From positions 124,001-188,000 of the forward strand of contig JAKOVB010000027.1 in NCBI GenBank assembly GCA_029782295.1: a stretch of 64,000 nucleotides of DNA, written 5' to 3'. The stretch is from Pseudomonadota bacterium. Lineage in GTDB: Bacteria; Pseudomonadota; Gammaproteobacteria; Burkholderiales; Methylophilaceae. Positions within the stretch are counted from its first letter, which is position 1, and every line of letters begins with the position of its first letter. The notes below the pieces were generated by a model. It worked only from the letters and a program-made list of their open reading frames with translations. It ran no database searches and had not been told where the DNA came from. Below, in pieces: positions 40,077 through 49,778 of the stretch. A program made the translations under genes and the position numbers.

Positions 40077-40365
40077 AGAAGCTGGCCGATAAGCCGGGTT
40101 CTGTCTTGGACAGTCATTCCTCTAGGCCTGCAATTACTCACAGGCTCAAGCAACCTACCCGCTGGCAGCGCGAGCCACGCCAATGCCAGCCTATTTGGTC
40201 TTGCTCCGGATGGAGGTTACCGCGTTTCACCGTAACTTAATACGCTCGTCTCTGTGGCCCTGTTCCTCGCCTCACGGCGTACGGCCGTTAGCCGTCATCC
40301 TGCTCTGCGGAGCCCGGACTTTCCTCCCCCCACCAAGGTGGGCGGCGACTGTCTGGCCAGCTTCC
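40077..40365 (-). ncRNA. rnpB: RNase P RNA, class A, shortened specificity domain
   Basis: About 289 nt. It is the catalytic RNA that trims tRNA 5' leaders. On the minus strand it opens GAAGCTGGCCAGACAGTCGC and ends with AGAACCCGGCTTATCGGCCAGCTT, forming helix P1, with the conserved core GGAGGAAAGTCCGGGCTCC, ACAGAGA, and CCGGAGCAAGACCAAATAGG. E. coli RNase P RNA is 377 nt; the lost bases lie mostly in the P12-P14 region. A TAAAAT box at 40372-40377 sits 7 bases before the 5' end. Confidence 0.95.
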
Positions 40366-40381
40366 AGACTATTTTACCAGC

Positions 40382-41575
40382 TTAGGCCCGACTCCAGACG
40401 GTTTCCGCGGCAGCGACCGCGCGGCCCGGCGTCACGGACCAGTCCTGGGCGGCCAGAACGGATTCCAGCGCTACCAGGCAAGCCTTGACGTTGGCCACCG
40501 TGGAACTGTTACCCATCAGGCCAATACGGAAAATCTTGCCCGCCAGGTCGCCCAGCCCAGCTCCGATCTCGATGCCGTGCAGATTCAGCATGTCGGCACG
40601 CACCTGCGGCTCGCTCAACCCTTCGGGCACCAGTACCGCATTCAGCTGCGGGAGGCGCGCGCGCTCCTCGACCAGCAACTCCAGGCCCAGTGCCTGCAAA
40701 CCGGCCAGCAGGGCCTGATGATTGCGGCAGTGACGAGCCCAGGAGGCTTCCAGACCTTCTTCAGCCAGCATCACCAGAGATTCATGCAGACCGTACAGAC
40801 CGTTCACGGGTGCAGTATGGTGATAGGTCCGTTTGGCTTCGTTCCAGTAGCCCAGCACCAGATTAAGGTCCATGAACCAGCTCTGTACCGGCGTCTTGCG
40901 ACTCTTGAGTTTTTCGAGGGCACGCTCGCCAAACGAGACCGGCGACAGACCGGGCGCACAGGACAAACCCTTCTGGCTGCCGGAATAGATGGCGTCGATA
41001 CCCCACTCGTCAACCTTCAGCGGCACACATCCCAGCGAAGTCACGGCATCGACGATGACCAGCGCCCCATGGCGATGCGCAATCTCGGTCAGCAATCTGG
41101 CGTCGGATTCGACACCGGTCGAGGTCTCAGCATGCACAAACGCAAGAATCCTGGTGTCCGGATGAGCCTTGAAGGCATCCTCGACCTTCTGCGGGTCGAC
41201 CGGCTTGCCCCACGCATCCTCGATCAGCACCAGTTCTCCACGGGTGCGTTTGACGTTTTCCGCCATGCGCCTGCCGAATACGCCGTTGGCGCAGACGATC
41301 ACTTTGTCACCTGGCTCCACCAGGTTGACGAAGCAGCTTTCCATGCCGACCGATCCCGGCGCGGAAACCGGAAAGGTCAGCGCATTTTCTGTCTGGAAAG
41401 CGTAGCGCAACAGCACCTTCATTTCATCCATCATGTCGCTGAATGTCGGGTCGAGATGACCCACCGTCGGGCGGGCCATGGCATCCAGCACCCGCTGGTG
41501 CACATCGGAAGGACCGGGGCCGAGCAGGATGCGCTTGGGGGGGTGAAAGGATGAAATACGCGGGGCGTTGCTCAT
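40382..41575 (-). CDS. Class V PLP aminotransferase (alanine/serine-glyoxylate type)
   Basis: 397 residues. LLGPGPSDVHQRVLDAM, FVHAETSTGV and SGSQKGLSCAPG, with the PLP-binding Lys202, fit the alanine-glyoxylate or serine-glyoxylate transaminase group. These enzymes move an amino group onto glyoxylate; which donor applies cannot be told. The gene lies 128 bp after the sigma-54 regulator on the same strand and ends just before the rnpB promoter. Confidence 0.88.
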   Translation of the reverse strand: MSNAPRISSFHPPKRILLGPGPSDVHQRVLDAMARPTVGHLDPTFSDMMDEMKVLLRYAFQTENALTFPVSAPGSVGMESCFVNLVEPGDKVIVCANGVFGRRMAENVKRTRGELVLIEDAWGKPVDPQKVEDAFKAHPDTRILAFVHAETSTGVESDARLLTEIAHRHGALVIVDAVTSLGCVPLKVDEWGIDAIYSGSQKGLSCAPGLSPVSFGERALEKLKSRKTPVQSWFMDLNLVLGYWNEAKRTYHHTAPVNGLYGLHESLVMLAEEGLEASWARHCRNHQALLAGLQALGLELLVEERARLPQLNAVLVPEGLSEPQVRADMLNLHGIEIGAGLGDLAGKIFRIGLMGNSSTVANVKACLVALESVLAAQDWSVTPGRAVAAAETVWSRA

Positions 41576-41703
41576 GAATACTCCTCAACAGGTTCAGGTC
41601 ATCGGCCTATGGCCATGGTCAATAATTGTTGAGTGTAACGCTAGGTCTTTATTCCTGACAAGATGACGGGCTGCGGGAGTCGGACGCCCCGTCACCGGCA
41701 AGG

Positions 41704-43647
41704 TCAGAAATGCAGCTGCAGATGCTTGATCCTTCGGTACAGGGTTGCACGCCCGATACCCAGCGCACGCGCGGCTTGCGTGACATTACCGGCGTGCTGG
41801 CGCATGGCGTCGCGAATGCGGTCCGCTTCGCTACCGAGTTGCAGGCGCGTCACCCTGACCGGGGGCGCTTGCGGTTCAGACACCGCTTTTTCCAGTTCCT
41901 CCAGAAAGTCTTCCGGAAAATGGTGCGTTTCGATCACCTGCCCGGTCCCGGCAAAGGCAAGTGCCGCACGCAATACGTTACGCAACTGACGCACGTTGCC
42001 CCGCCAAGGGTGCCGACGCAGCACCTGCAAGGCCTCTTCATCGAGTTCGACCGCCGCATCCGATTCTTCCTGCAGAATGCGCGCCACCAGCAACTCGAGG
42101 TCGGTGCGCTGCCTGAGTGCAGGCAGCGTCACGCGCAAACCGTTGATGCGGTAATAAAGATCCTCGCGGAACAGGCCCTCATCGACACGATCCAGCAGCT
42201 TGCGATTGGTCGCCGAAACCAGGGCAAAATCCACCGGCGCTCCCTTGGCGCCACCCAGCGGCACAATCTCGCGCTCCTGCAACACGCGCAGCAACCTTGC
42301 CTGCAACGCCAGCGGCATTTCGCCGATTTCATCCAGGAACAGGGTGCCGCCGTTCGCCTGCATGATCTTGCCGGCCACGCCGCTCCGCTTGGCGCCGGTA
42401 AAGGCGCCTTCTTCATAGCCGAAGAGTTCGGCTTCGATCAATCCTTCCGGGATTGAAGCGCAATTGATGGCCACGAACAGTCCCTTGCGGCCGGAAGACT
42501 GGTGAATGGCCTTGGCCAGCAGCTCCTTGCCAGTGCCGGTTTCGCCTTCCACCAGGATGGGAATGTCGCGCCGCAACACTTTCCGGATACGGTCGATAGC
42601 CTGGCGCAATTGGGGATCACCGGAATCCAGATGATCCAGCCTGGCCATCGAAGCCTCGGCAGACGCCGCCGCAGCAATGGCTGACTTCTCCGGCGCAGCA
42701 CGCTCGCGCAACCCCGGCATGGTCGACAACGTCACCCCTGCATCCACCTTCACATACAACTGCCGACCCAGCGAGGTCTTGAGTGGCACGCTATTGCTGC
42801 GGCGCGCATTGCTCAGCAACAGCGACAGGGAAGTATCGAACAATTCGTCGAAAAGGGCATGGCCGACGCGCACATGCTTGACCCCAAGCTGCACCCCGCC
42901 GTTGCGATTGATGGCGATCAGACGACCGTCCGGGCTGAACACGGCGATCCCCTCCCACAGCGTACCGATGAACTCCGGCCGCGCGTGAAAATGCAGGGTG
43001 ATCTCACGGGTAAATTCGGCGGCGAACAGTCGATTCTCGATCATTTGCGCCGACATGCGCACCAGCCCCATGGTGTGGGCCTGCGGCTGGCGAGAATCGC
43101 CGGAAACGTCCAGTACGCCGATGGTATGGCCATAAGGATCGAGGATAGGGGAAGCAGAACAGTTCAAAAAAGTGTTCTGGCTATAGTAGTGCTCGGCCCC
43201 CATCACCAGCACCGGCGCTTGCTCCACCAGCGCCGTGCCGATCGCGTTGGTGCCGGTGTTTTCCTCGCTCCACGAAACACCCGGCTGCAAAGCCACCTGT
43301 TGTGCCTTGCTGACGAAATCGGGGTCTCCCAGCGCATGCAGGATGGTCCCCTGCGCGTCGGTCAGGATCACCATACTCTGGGTGCCGGTGGTCTGCGACT
43401 GCAGGTTTTCCATCTCCGGCCGCGCCTGATGCAGCAGCCGCGCATTCTTCTCCCGGATCGCCTCCAACTCCGCCTGCGACAGGGGCGCGATCTGCAAGTT
43501 CACCTCCAGCGACTGGCCGGTACTGAGGCAGCGCGACCAGGATCGCTCGATCGACTCCGGCAGCAGCCCTTCCGGGACGATCCCGTTATCCAGCAACTGG
43601 GCGCGAGCCGCCTTGAGGCGATTCAAATGGGATGATAAGCGGGACAT
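41704..43647 (-). CDS. Sigma-54-dependent activator, AcoR type
   Basis: 647 residues. The N-terminal GAF-like sensor region is followed by an AAA+ domain with GETGTGKELLAKAIH (Walker A), EGAFTGAKRSG (the GAFTGA loop that contacts sigma-54) and LFLDEIGEMPLALQ (Walker B), and a C-terminal Fis-type helix-turn-helix (NVTQAARALGIGRATLYRRI). The layout is that of AcoR, which in other bacteria activates acetoin or alcohol catabolism. It is divergent from an aldehyde dehydrogenase gene, and TGTCTCA half-sites lie between them. Confidence 0.9.
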   Translation of the reverse strand: MSRLSSHLNRLKAARAQLLDNGIVPEGLLPESIERSWSRCLSTGQSLEVNLQIAPLSQAELEAIREKNARLLHQARPEMENLQSQTTGTQSMVILTDAQGTILHALGDPDFVSKAQQVALQPGVSWSEENTGTNAIGTALVEQAPVLVMGAEHYYSQNTFLNCSASPILDPYGHTIGVLDVSGDSRQPQAHTMGLVRMSAQMIENRLFAAEFTREITLHFHARPEFIGTLWEGIAVFSPDGRLIAINRNGGVQLGVKHVRVGHALFDELFDTSLSLLLSNARRSNSVPLKTSLGRQLYVKVDAGVTLSTMPGLRERAAPEKSAIAAAASAEASMARLDHLDSGDPQLRQAIDRIRKVLRRDIPILVEGETGTGKELLAKAIHQSSGRKGLFVAINCASIPEGLIEAELFGYEEGAFTGAKRSGVAGKIMQANGGTLFLDEIGEMPLALQARLLRVLQEREIVPLGGAKGAPVDFALVSATNRKLLDRVDEGLFREDLYYRINGLRVTLPALRQRTDLELLVARILQEESDAAVELDEEALQVLRRHPWRGNVRQLRNVLRAALAFAGTGQVIETHHFPEDFLEELEKAVSEPQAPPVRVTRLQLGSEADRIRDAMRQHAGNVTQAARALGIGRATLYRRIKHLQLHF

Positions 43648-43667
43648 GGCATGCTCAGATAGACATT

Positions 43668-43717
43668 TGTCTCACATTGTCTCAGAAGGATTGAGACGAT
43701 TGTCTCAGTCTGAGACG
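43668..43717. promoter_or_regulatory. Cluster of five TGTCTCA/TGAGACA half-sites (upstream activator sites)
   Basis: Half-sites start at 43668, 43678, 43692 (inverted), 43701 and 43711 (inverted). Two inverted pairs result: GTCTCA-N3-TGAGAC (perfect) and GTCTCA-N7-TGAGAC. They lie directly upstream of the activator gene and about 75-125 bp upstream of a -24/-12 promoter, the normal enhancer position for AcoR-type proteins. Confidence 0.8.
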
Positions 43718-43791
43718 AATCGTCAAGAGCCTGTATCGATATTTTTACAAAAAACATTACAAATCAGCATATTGAAAAAACTCCAAAAGCA

Positions 43792-43805
43792 GGCACGCTT
43801 CCTGC
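43792..43805 (+). promoter_or_regulatory. Sigma-54 promoter of the aldehyde dehydrogenase gene
   Basis: GGCACG-like -24 element and TGCT-like -12 element, with GG (43792-43793) and GC (43804-43805) 10 bases apart, as sigma-54 needs. The start of transcription would be near 43817, leaving a leader of about 120 bp before the ATG at 43938. Confidence 0.8.
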
Positions 43806-43937
43806 TATCAGTTTCTCACTTACGCTGACTACGATTCGTGGTGAGCCAAAGGTAACCAAAAAACTGGGAAATACACCAACGTTTGTTTGTGGTGCGCCAT
43901 TTCGGGCACTCAATACTAGAAGATCAGAGGAGATACC

Positions 43938-45458
43938 ATGATTTACGCTTTTCCAGGCCAGGCAGGCGCCAAGGTTCAATACAAATCCAAGTACGACAAT
44001 TTCATCGGCGGCAAGTGGGTTGCCCCGGTCAAGGGTGAATACTTCGATGTCATCACCCCGATTACCGGCAAGGTTTACACCAAAGCCGCCCGCTCCAGCG
44101 CGGAAGACGTGGAACTGGCACTGGACGCCGCCCACGCCGCGGCCGACAAGTGGGGCAAGACGGCTGTCGCCGATCGCGCCAATATCTTGCTGAAGATCGC
44201 TGACCGCCTGGAAGCCAACCTCGAAATCCTGGCCTACGCCGAAACCGTGGACAACGGCAAGCCGATCCGTGAAACCCTGAATGCCGACGTACCGCTCAGC
44301 ATCGACCACTTCCGCTACTTCGCCGGCTGCCTGCGTGCGCAGGAAGGCACGCTGAGCGAACTGGACGAAAACACCGTCGCCTATCATTTCCACGAGCCGC
44401 TGGGTGTCGTGGGCCAGATCATTCCGTGGAACTTCCCGCTGCTGATGGCCGCCTGGAAACTGGCTCCCGCCATCGGCGCGGGCAACTGCGTGGTGCTGAA
44501 ACCGGCCGAATCCACCCCGATCAGCATCCTGGTCATGGCAGAACTGATCGCCGACATCCTGCCACCGGGCGTCCTGAATATTGTCAACGGTTACGGCCGC
44601 GAAGTCGGCATGCCGCTGGCCACCAGCACCCGCATCGCCAAGATCGCATTCACCGGCTCCACCGCGACCGGCCGCGTCATTGCACAAGCTGCGGCCAACA
44701 GTCTGATCCCGGCCACCCTGGAACTGGGCGGCAAGTCCCCCAATGTGTTCTTCGAGGATATCGCCGCTGCCGATGACGACTTCTTCGACAAGGCCGTCGA
44801 AGGTCTGGTGCTGTTCGCCTTCAACCAGGGCGAGGTGTGCACCTGCCCGTCCCGTGCCCTGATTCAGGAATCCGTGTATGACCGCTTCATGGAGCGCGTG
44901 CTGCCCCGCGTGGCCGCGATCAAGCAGGGCAACCCGCTCGATACCGAGACCATGATCGGCGCGCAAGCTTCTGACATCCAGATGACCAAGATCCAGGAAT
45001 ACCTGAGCATTGGCAGGCAGGAAGGCGCAACGGTTCTGGCCGGCGGCGCCAAGGCCGAACTGGGTGGCGACCTGGCAGGCGGCTACTACATCCAGCCGAC
45101 CCTGTTCAAGGGCAACAACAAGATGCGCATCTTCCAGGAAGAAATCTTCGGCCCGGTGCTGGCCGTGACCACCTTCAAGGATGAAGCCGAAGCGCTGGCC
45201 ATCGCCAACGATACCGTGTACGGCCTGGGCGCAGGCGTGTGGAGCCGTGACGGCAGCCGCGCCTACCGCATGGGCCGCGGCATCAAGGCCGGCCGCGTCT
45301 GGACCAACTGCTACCATGCCTACCCGGCCCATGCAGCGTTCGGCGGCTACAAGGAATCCGGCATCGGCCGCGAAACCCACAAAATGATGCTGGACCACTA
45401 CCAACAGACCAAGAACCTGCTGGTGAGCTACAACCCGAAGAAGCTCGGCTTCTTCTGA
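43938..45458 (+). CDS. NAD-dependent aldehyde dehydrogenase (AcoD/ExaC type)
   Basis: 506 residues. It oxidises aldehydes such as acetaldehyde to acids. Catalytic Cys301 lies in [11 protein letters not shown] and general-base Glu262 in [16 protein letters not shown] is the NAD loop. The extended [25 protein letters not shown] start and the double-cysteine active site fit the AcoD/ExaC group that oxidises aldehydes from alcohol or acetoin. AGAGGAG precedes the start. Control by the neighbouring AcoR-type activator is strongly implied; a DUF779 gene follows. Confidence 0.92.
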   Translation: MIYAFPGQAGAKVQYKSKYDNFIGGKWVAPVKGEYFDVITPITGKVYTKAARSSAEDVELALDAAHAAADKWGKTAVADRANILLKIADRLEANLEILAYAETVDNGKPIRETLNADVPLSIDHFRYFAGCLRAQEGTLSELDENTVAYHFHEPLGVVGQIIPWNFPLLMAAWKLAPAIGAGNCVVLKPAESTPISILVMAELIADILPPGVLNIVNGYGREVGMPLATSTRIAKIAFTGSTATGRVIAQAAANSLIPATLELGGKSPNVFFEDIAAADDDFFDKAVEGLVLFAFNQGEVCTCPSRALIQESVYDRFMERVLPRVAAIKQGNPLDTETMIGAQASDIQMTKIQEYLSIGRQEGATVLAGGAKAELGGDLAGGYYIQPTLFKGNNKMRIFQEEIFGPVLAVTTFKDEAEALAIANDTVYGLGAGVWSRDGSRAYRMGRGIKAGRVWTNCYHAYPAHAAFGGYKESGIGRETHKMMLDHYQQTKNLLVSYNPKKLGFF

Positions 45459-45479
45459 TCGGGCTCACGGAAGAACACG

Positions 45480-45863
45480 ATGGCCAGCCGCGTTTCCGCC
45501 ACCCCTGCAGCGCTCGACCTGATCGCCCTGCTGGTGAAGAAGCACGGCCCCGTCATGTTCTTCCAGGCCGGCGGCTGCTGTGAAAACAGCGCCCCGCTGT
45601 GCTACCCCCAGGGCGAGTTCAAACTCAGCCCGCACGATGTGTATCTGGGGGAAGTGGGCGGCGCGCCCTATCACATGGGTCACCGGGATTTTGAATTCTG
45701 GCAGAACACCCACCTGATCGTGGATGTAGTCAACGGCAGCAGCGGGACCTTTGCACTGGACGGACCAGAAGGCAAAACCTTCATCTGCAAGTCACGCCTG
45801 TTGACCGATGACGAACTGGCAGAGCTTGCCGCGCAGGAAAAATCCTCGAAGCCAGCACCATGA
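45480..45863 (+). CDS. DUF779 family protein
   Basis: 127 residues. A cysteine-rich core GGCCENSAPLC and the HRDFEFWQNTHLIVDVV block match DUF779, a family that habitually lies next to aldehyde dehydrogenases of the ExaC/AcoD group. Its role is not known; cysteines suggest metal or thiol chemistry. It lies 21 bp downstream of the dehydrogenase and before a terminator, so the two form an operon. Confidence 0.85.
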   Translation: MASRVSATPAALDLIALLVKKHGPVMFFQAGGCCENSAPLCYPQGEFKLSPHDVYLGEVGGAPYHMGHRDFEFWQNTHLIVDVVNGSSGTFALDGPEGKTFICKSRLLTDDELAELAAQEKSSKPAP

Positions 45864-45910
45864 ATTGAGGCCTGACGGCCTATACCGACTTCTCTTCCTC
45901 TGAGAGAGCT

Positions 45911-45940
45911 TTCCGGCGGCGCAAGCCGCCGGCTTTTTTT
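45911..45940 (+). terminator. Terminator after the aldehyde dehydrogenase operon
   Basis: CCGGCGGC, loop GCAA, GCCGCCGG, followed by a T-run. The stem is strong and the loop is a stable tetraloop. Confidence 0.92.
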
Positions 45941-45965
45941 CAGGGCATACAGCCCTGGATATCGA

Positions 45966-47000
45966 TCAGTCGATCAATTTCCAAGCGACAGACTGGCCGG
46001 CCCGTAACGGCACCAGCACATCGCTGCCGAACGGCAGGCTGTCCGGCACAGTCCAGCTTTCACGTGACAACGTGATCTGCCCAGAATTGCGCGGCAATCC
46101 GTAGAAATCCGCCCCATAGAAGCTGGAAAACGCTTCCAGCCTGTCCAGCGCCCCCGCCTGATCAAAAGCTTCGGCATACAACTCGATCGCTGCATGGGCG
46201 GTATACATGCCGGCGCAGCCGCAGGCTGCTTCCTTTGCAGATTTTGCGTGTGGCGCGCTGTCCGTGCCGAGGAAAAATTTCGGGCTGCCGGAAACGGCCG
46301 CGGCAACCAGCGCCTTGCGGTGTTCCTCGTGCTTCAGCACCGGCAGGCAATAATGGTGTGGACGGATACCGCCGGTGAACATGGCATTGCGGTTCATCAG
46401 CAAGTGATGCGCAGTGATGGTGGCACCAATATGGGCCGGTGCACCGGTCACGAACTCGGCCGCATCACGTGTGGTGATGTGCTCGAACACCACTTTCAGG
46501 CCCGGAAAATCTTTCACCAGCGGGATCATGTGGCGATCGATGAACACTTTCTCACGATCGAACACATCCACGTCTGCATCCGTGACTTCCGCATGCACCA
46601 GCAACGGCACCCCATGCTTTTCCATCGCCGCCAGTGCCGCCGCGCATTTGCCCAGGCTGGAAACACCGGAATCGGAATTGGTCGTTGCCCCTGCCGGATA
46701 CAGTTTCACGCCATGCACGAATCCGCTGGCCTTGGCCCTGGCAATTTCTTCCGCTGAGGTGTTGTCCGTCAGGTAAAGCGTCATCAGCGGCTCGAATTGC
46801 ATCCCGGCGGGCAGCGCGGCCAGAACACGTTCACGATAGGCCGCCGCCAGATCGGTCGTGGTAACGGGCGGGCGCAGGTTGGGCATGACAATGGCGCGAC
46901 CAAATCGGCGCGCGGTATCCGGCAGGACTGCCTTGAGCGCCTCGCCGTCGCGCAGATGCAGGTGCCAGTCGTCAGGTCGGGTGATGGTAAGCTTATTCAT
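45966..47000 (-). CDS. pyrC: Dihydroorotase (type II)
   Basis: 344 residues. It cyclises carbamoyl aspartate in pyrimidine synthesis. [12 protein letters not shown] has the zinc histidines, [11 protein letters not shown] the carboxylated lysine, and [13 protein letters not shown] the late Asp. The compact length is that of the PyrC type. It overlaps rsmI by 8 bases and is downstream of it on the same strand. Confidence 0.96.
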   Translation of the reverse strand: MNKLTITRPDDWHLHLRDGEALKAVLPDTARRFGRAIVMPNLRPPVTTTDLAAAYRERVLAALPAGMQFEPLMTLYLTDNTSAEEIARAKASGFVHGVKLYPAGATTNSDSGVSSLGKCAAALAAMEKHGVPLLVHAEVTDADVDVFDREKVFIDRHMIPLVKDFPGLKVVFEHITTRDAAEFVTGAPAHIGATITAHHLLMNRNAMFTGGIRPHHYCLPVLKHEEHRKALVAAAVSGSPKFFLGTDSAPHAKSAKEAACGCAGMYTAHAAIELYAEAFDQAGALDRLEAFSSFYGADFYGLPRNSGQITLSRESWTVPDSLPFGSDVLVPLRAGQSVAWKLID

Positions 47001-47841
47001 GTTGTTTCATTTCCAGAGCCAGTTCGTAAAGCGCGTTTTTCTTCGCGCCGGTAATATCGGTCGCCAATTTTACCGCTTGTTTGAGCGGCAGCTCTTCCAG
47101 CAGCAGGGTCAGGACGCGGCGGGCATCCTCCGATACCGCCTGATCTTCTCTTTCCTGCGCACCTTCAACCAGCAGGACGAACTCGCCGCGCTGCCGGTCA
47201 GGATCGGCATTCAGCCAATCCACCGCCGCGTCAAGGCGGCATGAGGAAATGGTTTCGAAGGTCTTGGTCAATTCACGAGCGAAAGTAATCGTACGCTCCC
47301 CGCCCAGCACCCCGGCCAGATCCTCCACGCTTTCCAGCACACGGTGCGGAGCTTCGTAAAACACCAGGGTCACCGGTACGTCACGCAGGGACTCCAGCAC
47401 CTCCCGCCGATGCGTGCGCTTTGCCGGCATGAATCCGACGAACAGGAACCTCGGCATCAGCAGGCCGGAAGCCGAGAGTGCGGCGACGGCGGCGTTAGCG
47501 CCGGGCACGGGGACGACCCTCACCCCTGCCGCGCGCGCCATGTTCACGAGGACGGCGCCGGGATCGGAGATCGCCGGAGTTCCGGCATCGGAAATCAGCG
47601 CCACGGACTGTCCGCCCTGCAATAGCTCAAGGAGCTTCTCGCCCGCAGCGCGTTCGTTATGCTCATGCAAAGCCGTCAACCTGGCCTTGATCCCATAGTG
47701 GTTCAGCAGGCCCGAACTGTGCCGGGTATCTTCGGCAGCCACGACATCGACGGACTTCAACACCTCCAGCGCACGCATGGTAATGTCCTGCAGGTTTCCA
47801 ATCGGGGTGGCCACCACATATAATGTGCCGCTATGATTCAA
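46993..47841 (-). CDS. rsmI: 16S rRNA (cytidine-1402-2'-O)-methyltransferase
   Basis: 282 residues. It acts on the same nucleotide as Rsm[16 protein letters not shown] and [12 protein letters not shown] are the family signatures. The start is a TTG at 47841 because an in-frame stop lies two codons upstream and no ATG fits; GGATAGG lies just ahead. The 5' end overlaps the start of the divergent lpoA gene by 9 bases. It is probably co-transcribed with pyrC. Confidence 0.94.
   Translation of the reverse strand: MNHSGTLYVVATPIGNLQDITMRALEVLKSVDVVAAEDTRHSSGLLNHYGIKARLTALHEHNERAAGEKLLELLQGGQSVALISDAGTPAISDPGAVLVNMARAAGVRVVPVPGANAAVAALSASGLLMPRFLFVGFMPAKRTHRREVLESLRDVPVTLVFYEAPHRVLESVEDLAGVLGGERTITFARELTKTFETISSCRLDAAVDWLNADPDRQRGEFVLLVEGAQEREDQAVSEDARRVLTLLLEELPLKQAVKLATDITGAKKNALYELALEMKQHE
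47796..47824 (+). promoter_or_regulatory. Possible lpoA promoter giving a leaderless mRNA
   Basis: Perfect -10 TATAAT (47819-47824), 17 bases after a weak -35 TTCCAA (47796-47801). Transcription would start within a few bases of the lpoA ATG at 47833. The box lies inside conserved rsmI codons (Leu-Tyr), so it may be chance. Confidence 0.4.
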
Positions 47842-49437
47842 CGCCTATCCATCCTTATTCTGATGTGCTGCCTGTCCTTAACGGGTTTTGCAGCCGACAC
47901 TCCGGCCCAGCCGGCTCCAAAACCACAGAAAACCATCGAAGAACGCTATCTCGACGGTCTTGATTGCCTAAAACCGGTCGACCTTGGATGCGCCCAGGCG
48001 GCGCTGGCGATGCTACCGCCCGCTTCGCCGTATGCAAAAATTCTCGACGCCCAGATCGCCGCGACCGAGCGTGACGATGAGCGCGTGCTACGCCTGCTGC
48101 TCCCGTTGCAAGGCAACGACAACCTGCTGCCACAAGCCATTGCGAGTTTACACGCAACACTGGCGCAAGCCTATGAAAACCAGGGCAACGCGCTTCGAGC
48201 CGTCGAGCAATTGCAACTGATCAAAACCAATGACCAAGAAGGCCTCCACCAGCGCATTTGGCGGCAACTCAAATCCCTTCCACGCGAAACCCTGCTGGAA
48301 CTGCGCGGGGAAAGCCAGGATACCCAGACCCAAGGCTGGATCGACCTCGCGCTTGCCGCCGCATCGAAATCTCCAGCCACCGCCATCGACCAATGGCGAA
48401 CCGCCTATCCGGACCATCCGGTTTCAGCCGCATTTCTGCAACAGCTGTTAGTGACTGAACCTGCAAGCACGACCACGGAGCAACCCTTGGGGGATGTCGC
48501 CCTGCTGCTGCCGCTTAACGAATCCATCTACGAAACCGCCGCCGCCGCTTTCCACGCCGGGTTGATGGCGGCGCGCGGCTCAAGCACAACCGATGTCAGG
48601 GTCTATCCCACCACTGGGAACAAAGCCGAAATCGCCACGATCTACCAGAAAGCCGTTGCAGAAGGCGCCCAGTACGTGGTCGGCCCGATGACCCGCGAGG
48701 AGGTCACCGCACTGGCTACCTCAGGACTCAAACTGGTGCCCACGCTTGCGCTCAACAACGCGGACCAGCCCAACCTGCCGGAAAACCTGACCACTTTCGG
48801 TCTACCGGTGGAAGCGGAAGTGACGCAGGTCGCACGCATCGCGCGCGCCCTTGGCATGCAATCGGCCCTTGTCATTGCCAGCGAAAACCCTCTCTCCAAA
48901 CGCATGGCACAAGATTTTCTACAGGAATGGAAAGCGCAGGAGGGCACCCTGGTCGCGGAAAAAAGTTTCGGGGCTGACACCAACCTCGCGGAACTGAAAG
49001 CCGATCTTGGCACCCGCAATGCAGACATGATCTTTCTTGCCGCCACCTATGACGAAGCGCGCCTGATCCGCCCTTACCTGGATCCGGCCTTGCCGACCTT
49101 CTCCACCTCCCATATTTATGACGGCGTAGCACAGAACCCGGAAAACGCCACCCTGTCTGCGATTCACTTCGTCGACATGCCCTGGATGGTCAACCAGGAC
49201 CACCCCGATTTCGCCCCGTACCGTGAGGCTGCCGACAAATTGCCACCGGGCGAAGCGCAGCGCTGGTTTGCCGTGGGAGTGGACGCATGGCACATCCTGG
49301 CCGAAAAAGCCGCAGGAAAATCGCTGCTGCTGCCGGGATTGAGCGGTACGCTGCACATGGAAGGGAACAGCGTGGTGCGAGATCTGCCGATGGCACAGTT
49401 CCGGGCTGAAGGGGTCGTGCTGGAGAATGCCCGTTGA
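47833..49437 (+). CDS. lpoA: Penicillin-binding protein activator LpoA-like (LppC family)
   Basis: 534 residues. A signal peptide ends near GFAA, a helical (TPR-like) N-terminal half follows, then a periplasmic-binding-protein-like C-terminal domain (VALLLPLNESIYETAAAAF onward). LpoA activates the glycan polymerase PBP1a in enterics. No clean lipobox Cys is seen (the CC in MCCLSLTG is at an odd place), so membrane anchoring is uncertain. Context (rsmI, yraN, diaA, dolP) matches the E. coli yraL-yraM-yraN-yraO-yraP block. Confidence 0.85.
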   Translation: MIQRLSILILMCCLSLTGFAADTPAQPAPKPQKTIEERYLDGLDCLKPVDLGCAQAALAMLPPASPYAKILDAQIAATERDDERVLRLLLPLQGNDNLLPQAIASLHATLAQAYENQGNALRAVEQLQLIKTNDQEGLHQRIWRQLKSLPRETLLELRGESQDTQTQGWIDLALAAASKSPATAIDQWRTAYPDHPVSAAFLQQLLVTEPASTTTEQPLGDVALLLPLNESIYETAAAAFHAGLMAARGSSTTDVRVYPTTGNKAEIATIYQKAVAEGAQYVVGPMTREEVTALATSGLKLVPTLALNNADQPNLPENLTTFGLPVEAEVTQVARIARALGMQSALVIASENPLSKRMAQDFLQEWKAQEGTLVAEKSFGADTNLAELKADLGTRNADMIFLAATYDEARLIRPYLDPALPTFSTSHIYDGVAQNPENATLSAIHFVDMPWMVNQDHPDFAPYREAADKLPPGEAQRWFAVGVDAWHILAEKAAGKSLLLPGLSGTLHMEGNSVVRDLPMAQFRAEGVVLENAR

Positions 49438-49778
49438 ACATTCCGGGCGCAGCTGCGGAACGACTGGCTGCCACCTATTTGCAACAACAAGGGCTTAAAC
49501 TGCTGGAATGCAATTATCGCAGCCGGTTCGGCGAGATCGACCTGATCATGCAGGATGACCGGGAGATCGTGTTCGTGGAGGTGCGGATGCGCCGCAACAC
49601 CATGTTCGGGGGCGCCGGGGCCAGCATCACGCCGTCCAAGCAACGGAAACTGGCACTCACCGCGGAGGACTACCTGACCCGTCACGGTTATGCCGCCTGC
49701 CGTTTTGACGCCGTGCTGCTCGAATCGCTGGATCCCCGGCAACTGCAATGGATCAGGAACGCTTTCGAATCGACATGA
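49434..49778 (+). CDS. yraN: YraN family (UPF0102) endonuclease-like protein
   Basis: 114 residues. AAERLAATYLQQQGLKLLECNYRSRFGEIDLI and VFVEVRMR show the restriction-endonuclease-like core (GEIDLI, EVR) of UPF0102; its cellular role is unsettled. There is no ATG; the reading starts with TTG overlapping the lpoA stop by 4 bases. It overlaps the diaA start by 4 bases. Confidence 0.85.
   Translation: MNIPGAAAERLAATYLQQQGLKLLECNYRSRFGEIDLIMQDDREIVFVEVRMRRNTMFGGAGASITPSKQRKLALTAEDYLTRHGYAACRFDAVLLESLDPRQLQWIRNAFEST

Noticed and set aside
43668..43717. Short repeats that could look like a CRISPR array
   Set aside because: Half-sites are only 7 bases long, on both strands, with unequal spacing. 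They are activator sites, and no cas gene is near.
43764..45404. 546-codon minus-strand frame
   Set aside because: Antisense shadow of the aldehyde dehydrogenase gene. High GC at third positions keeps the opposite frame open; its product looks like nothing.
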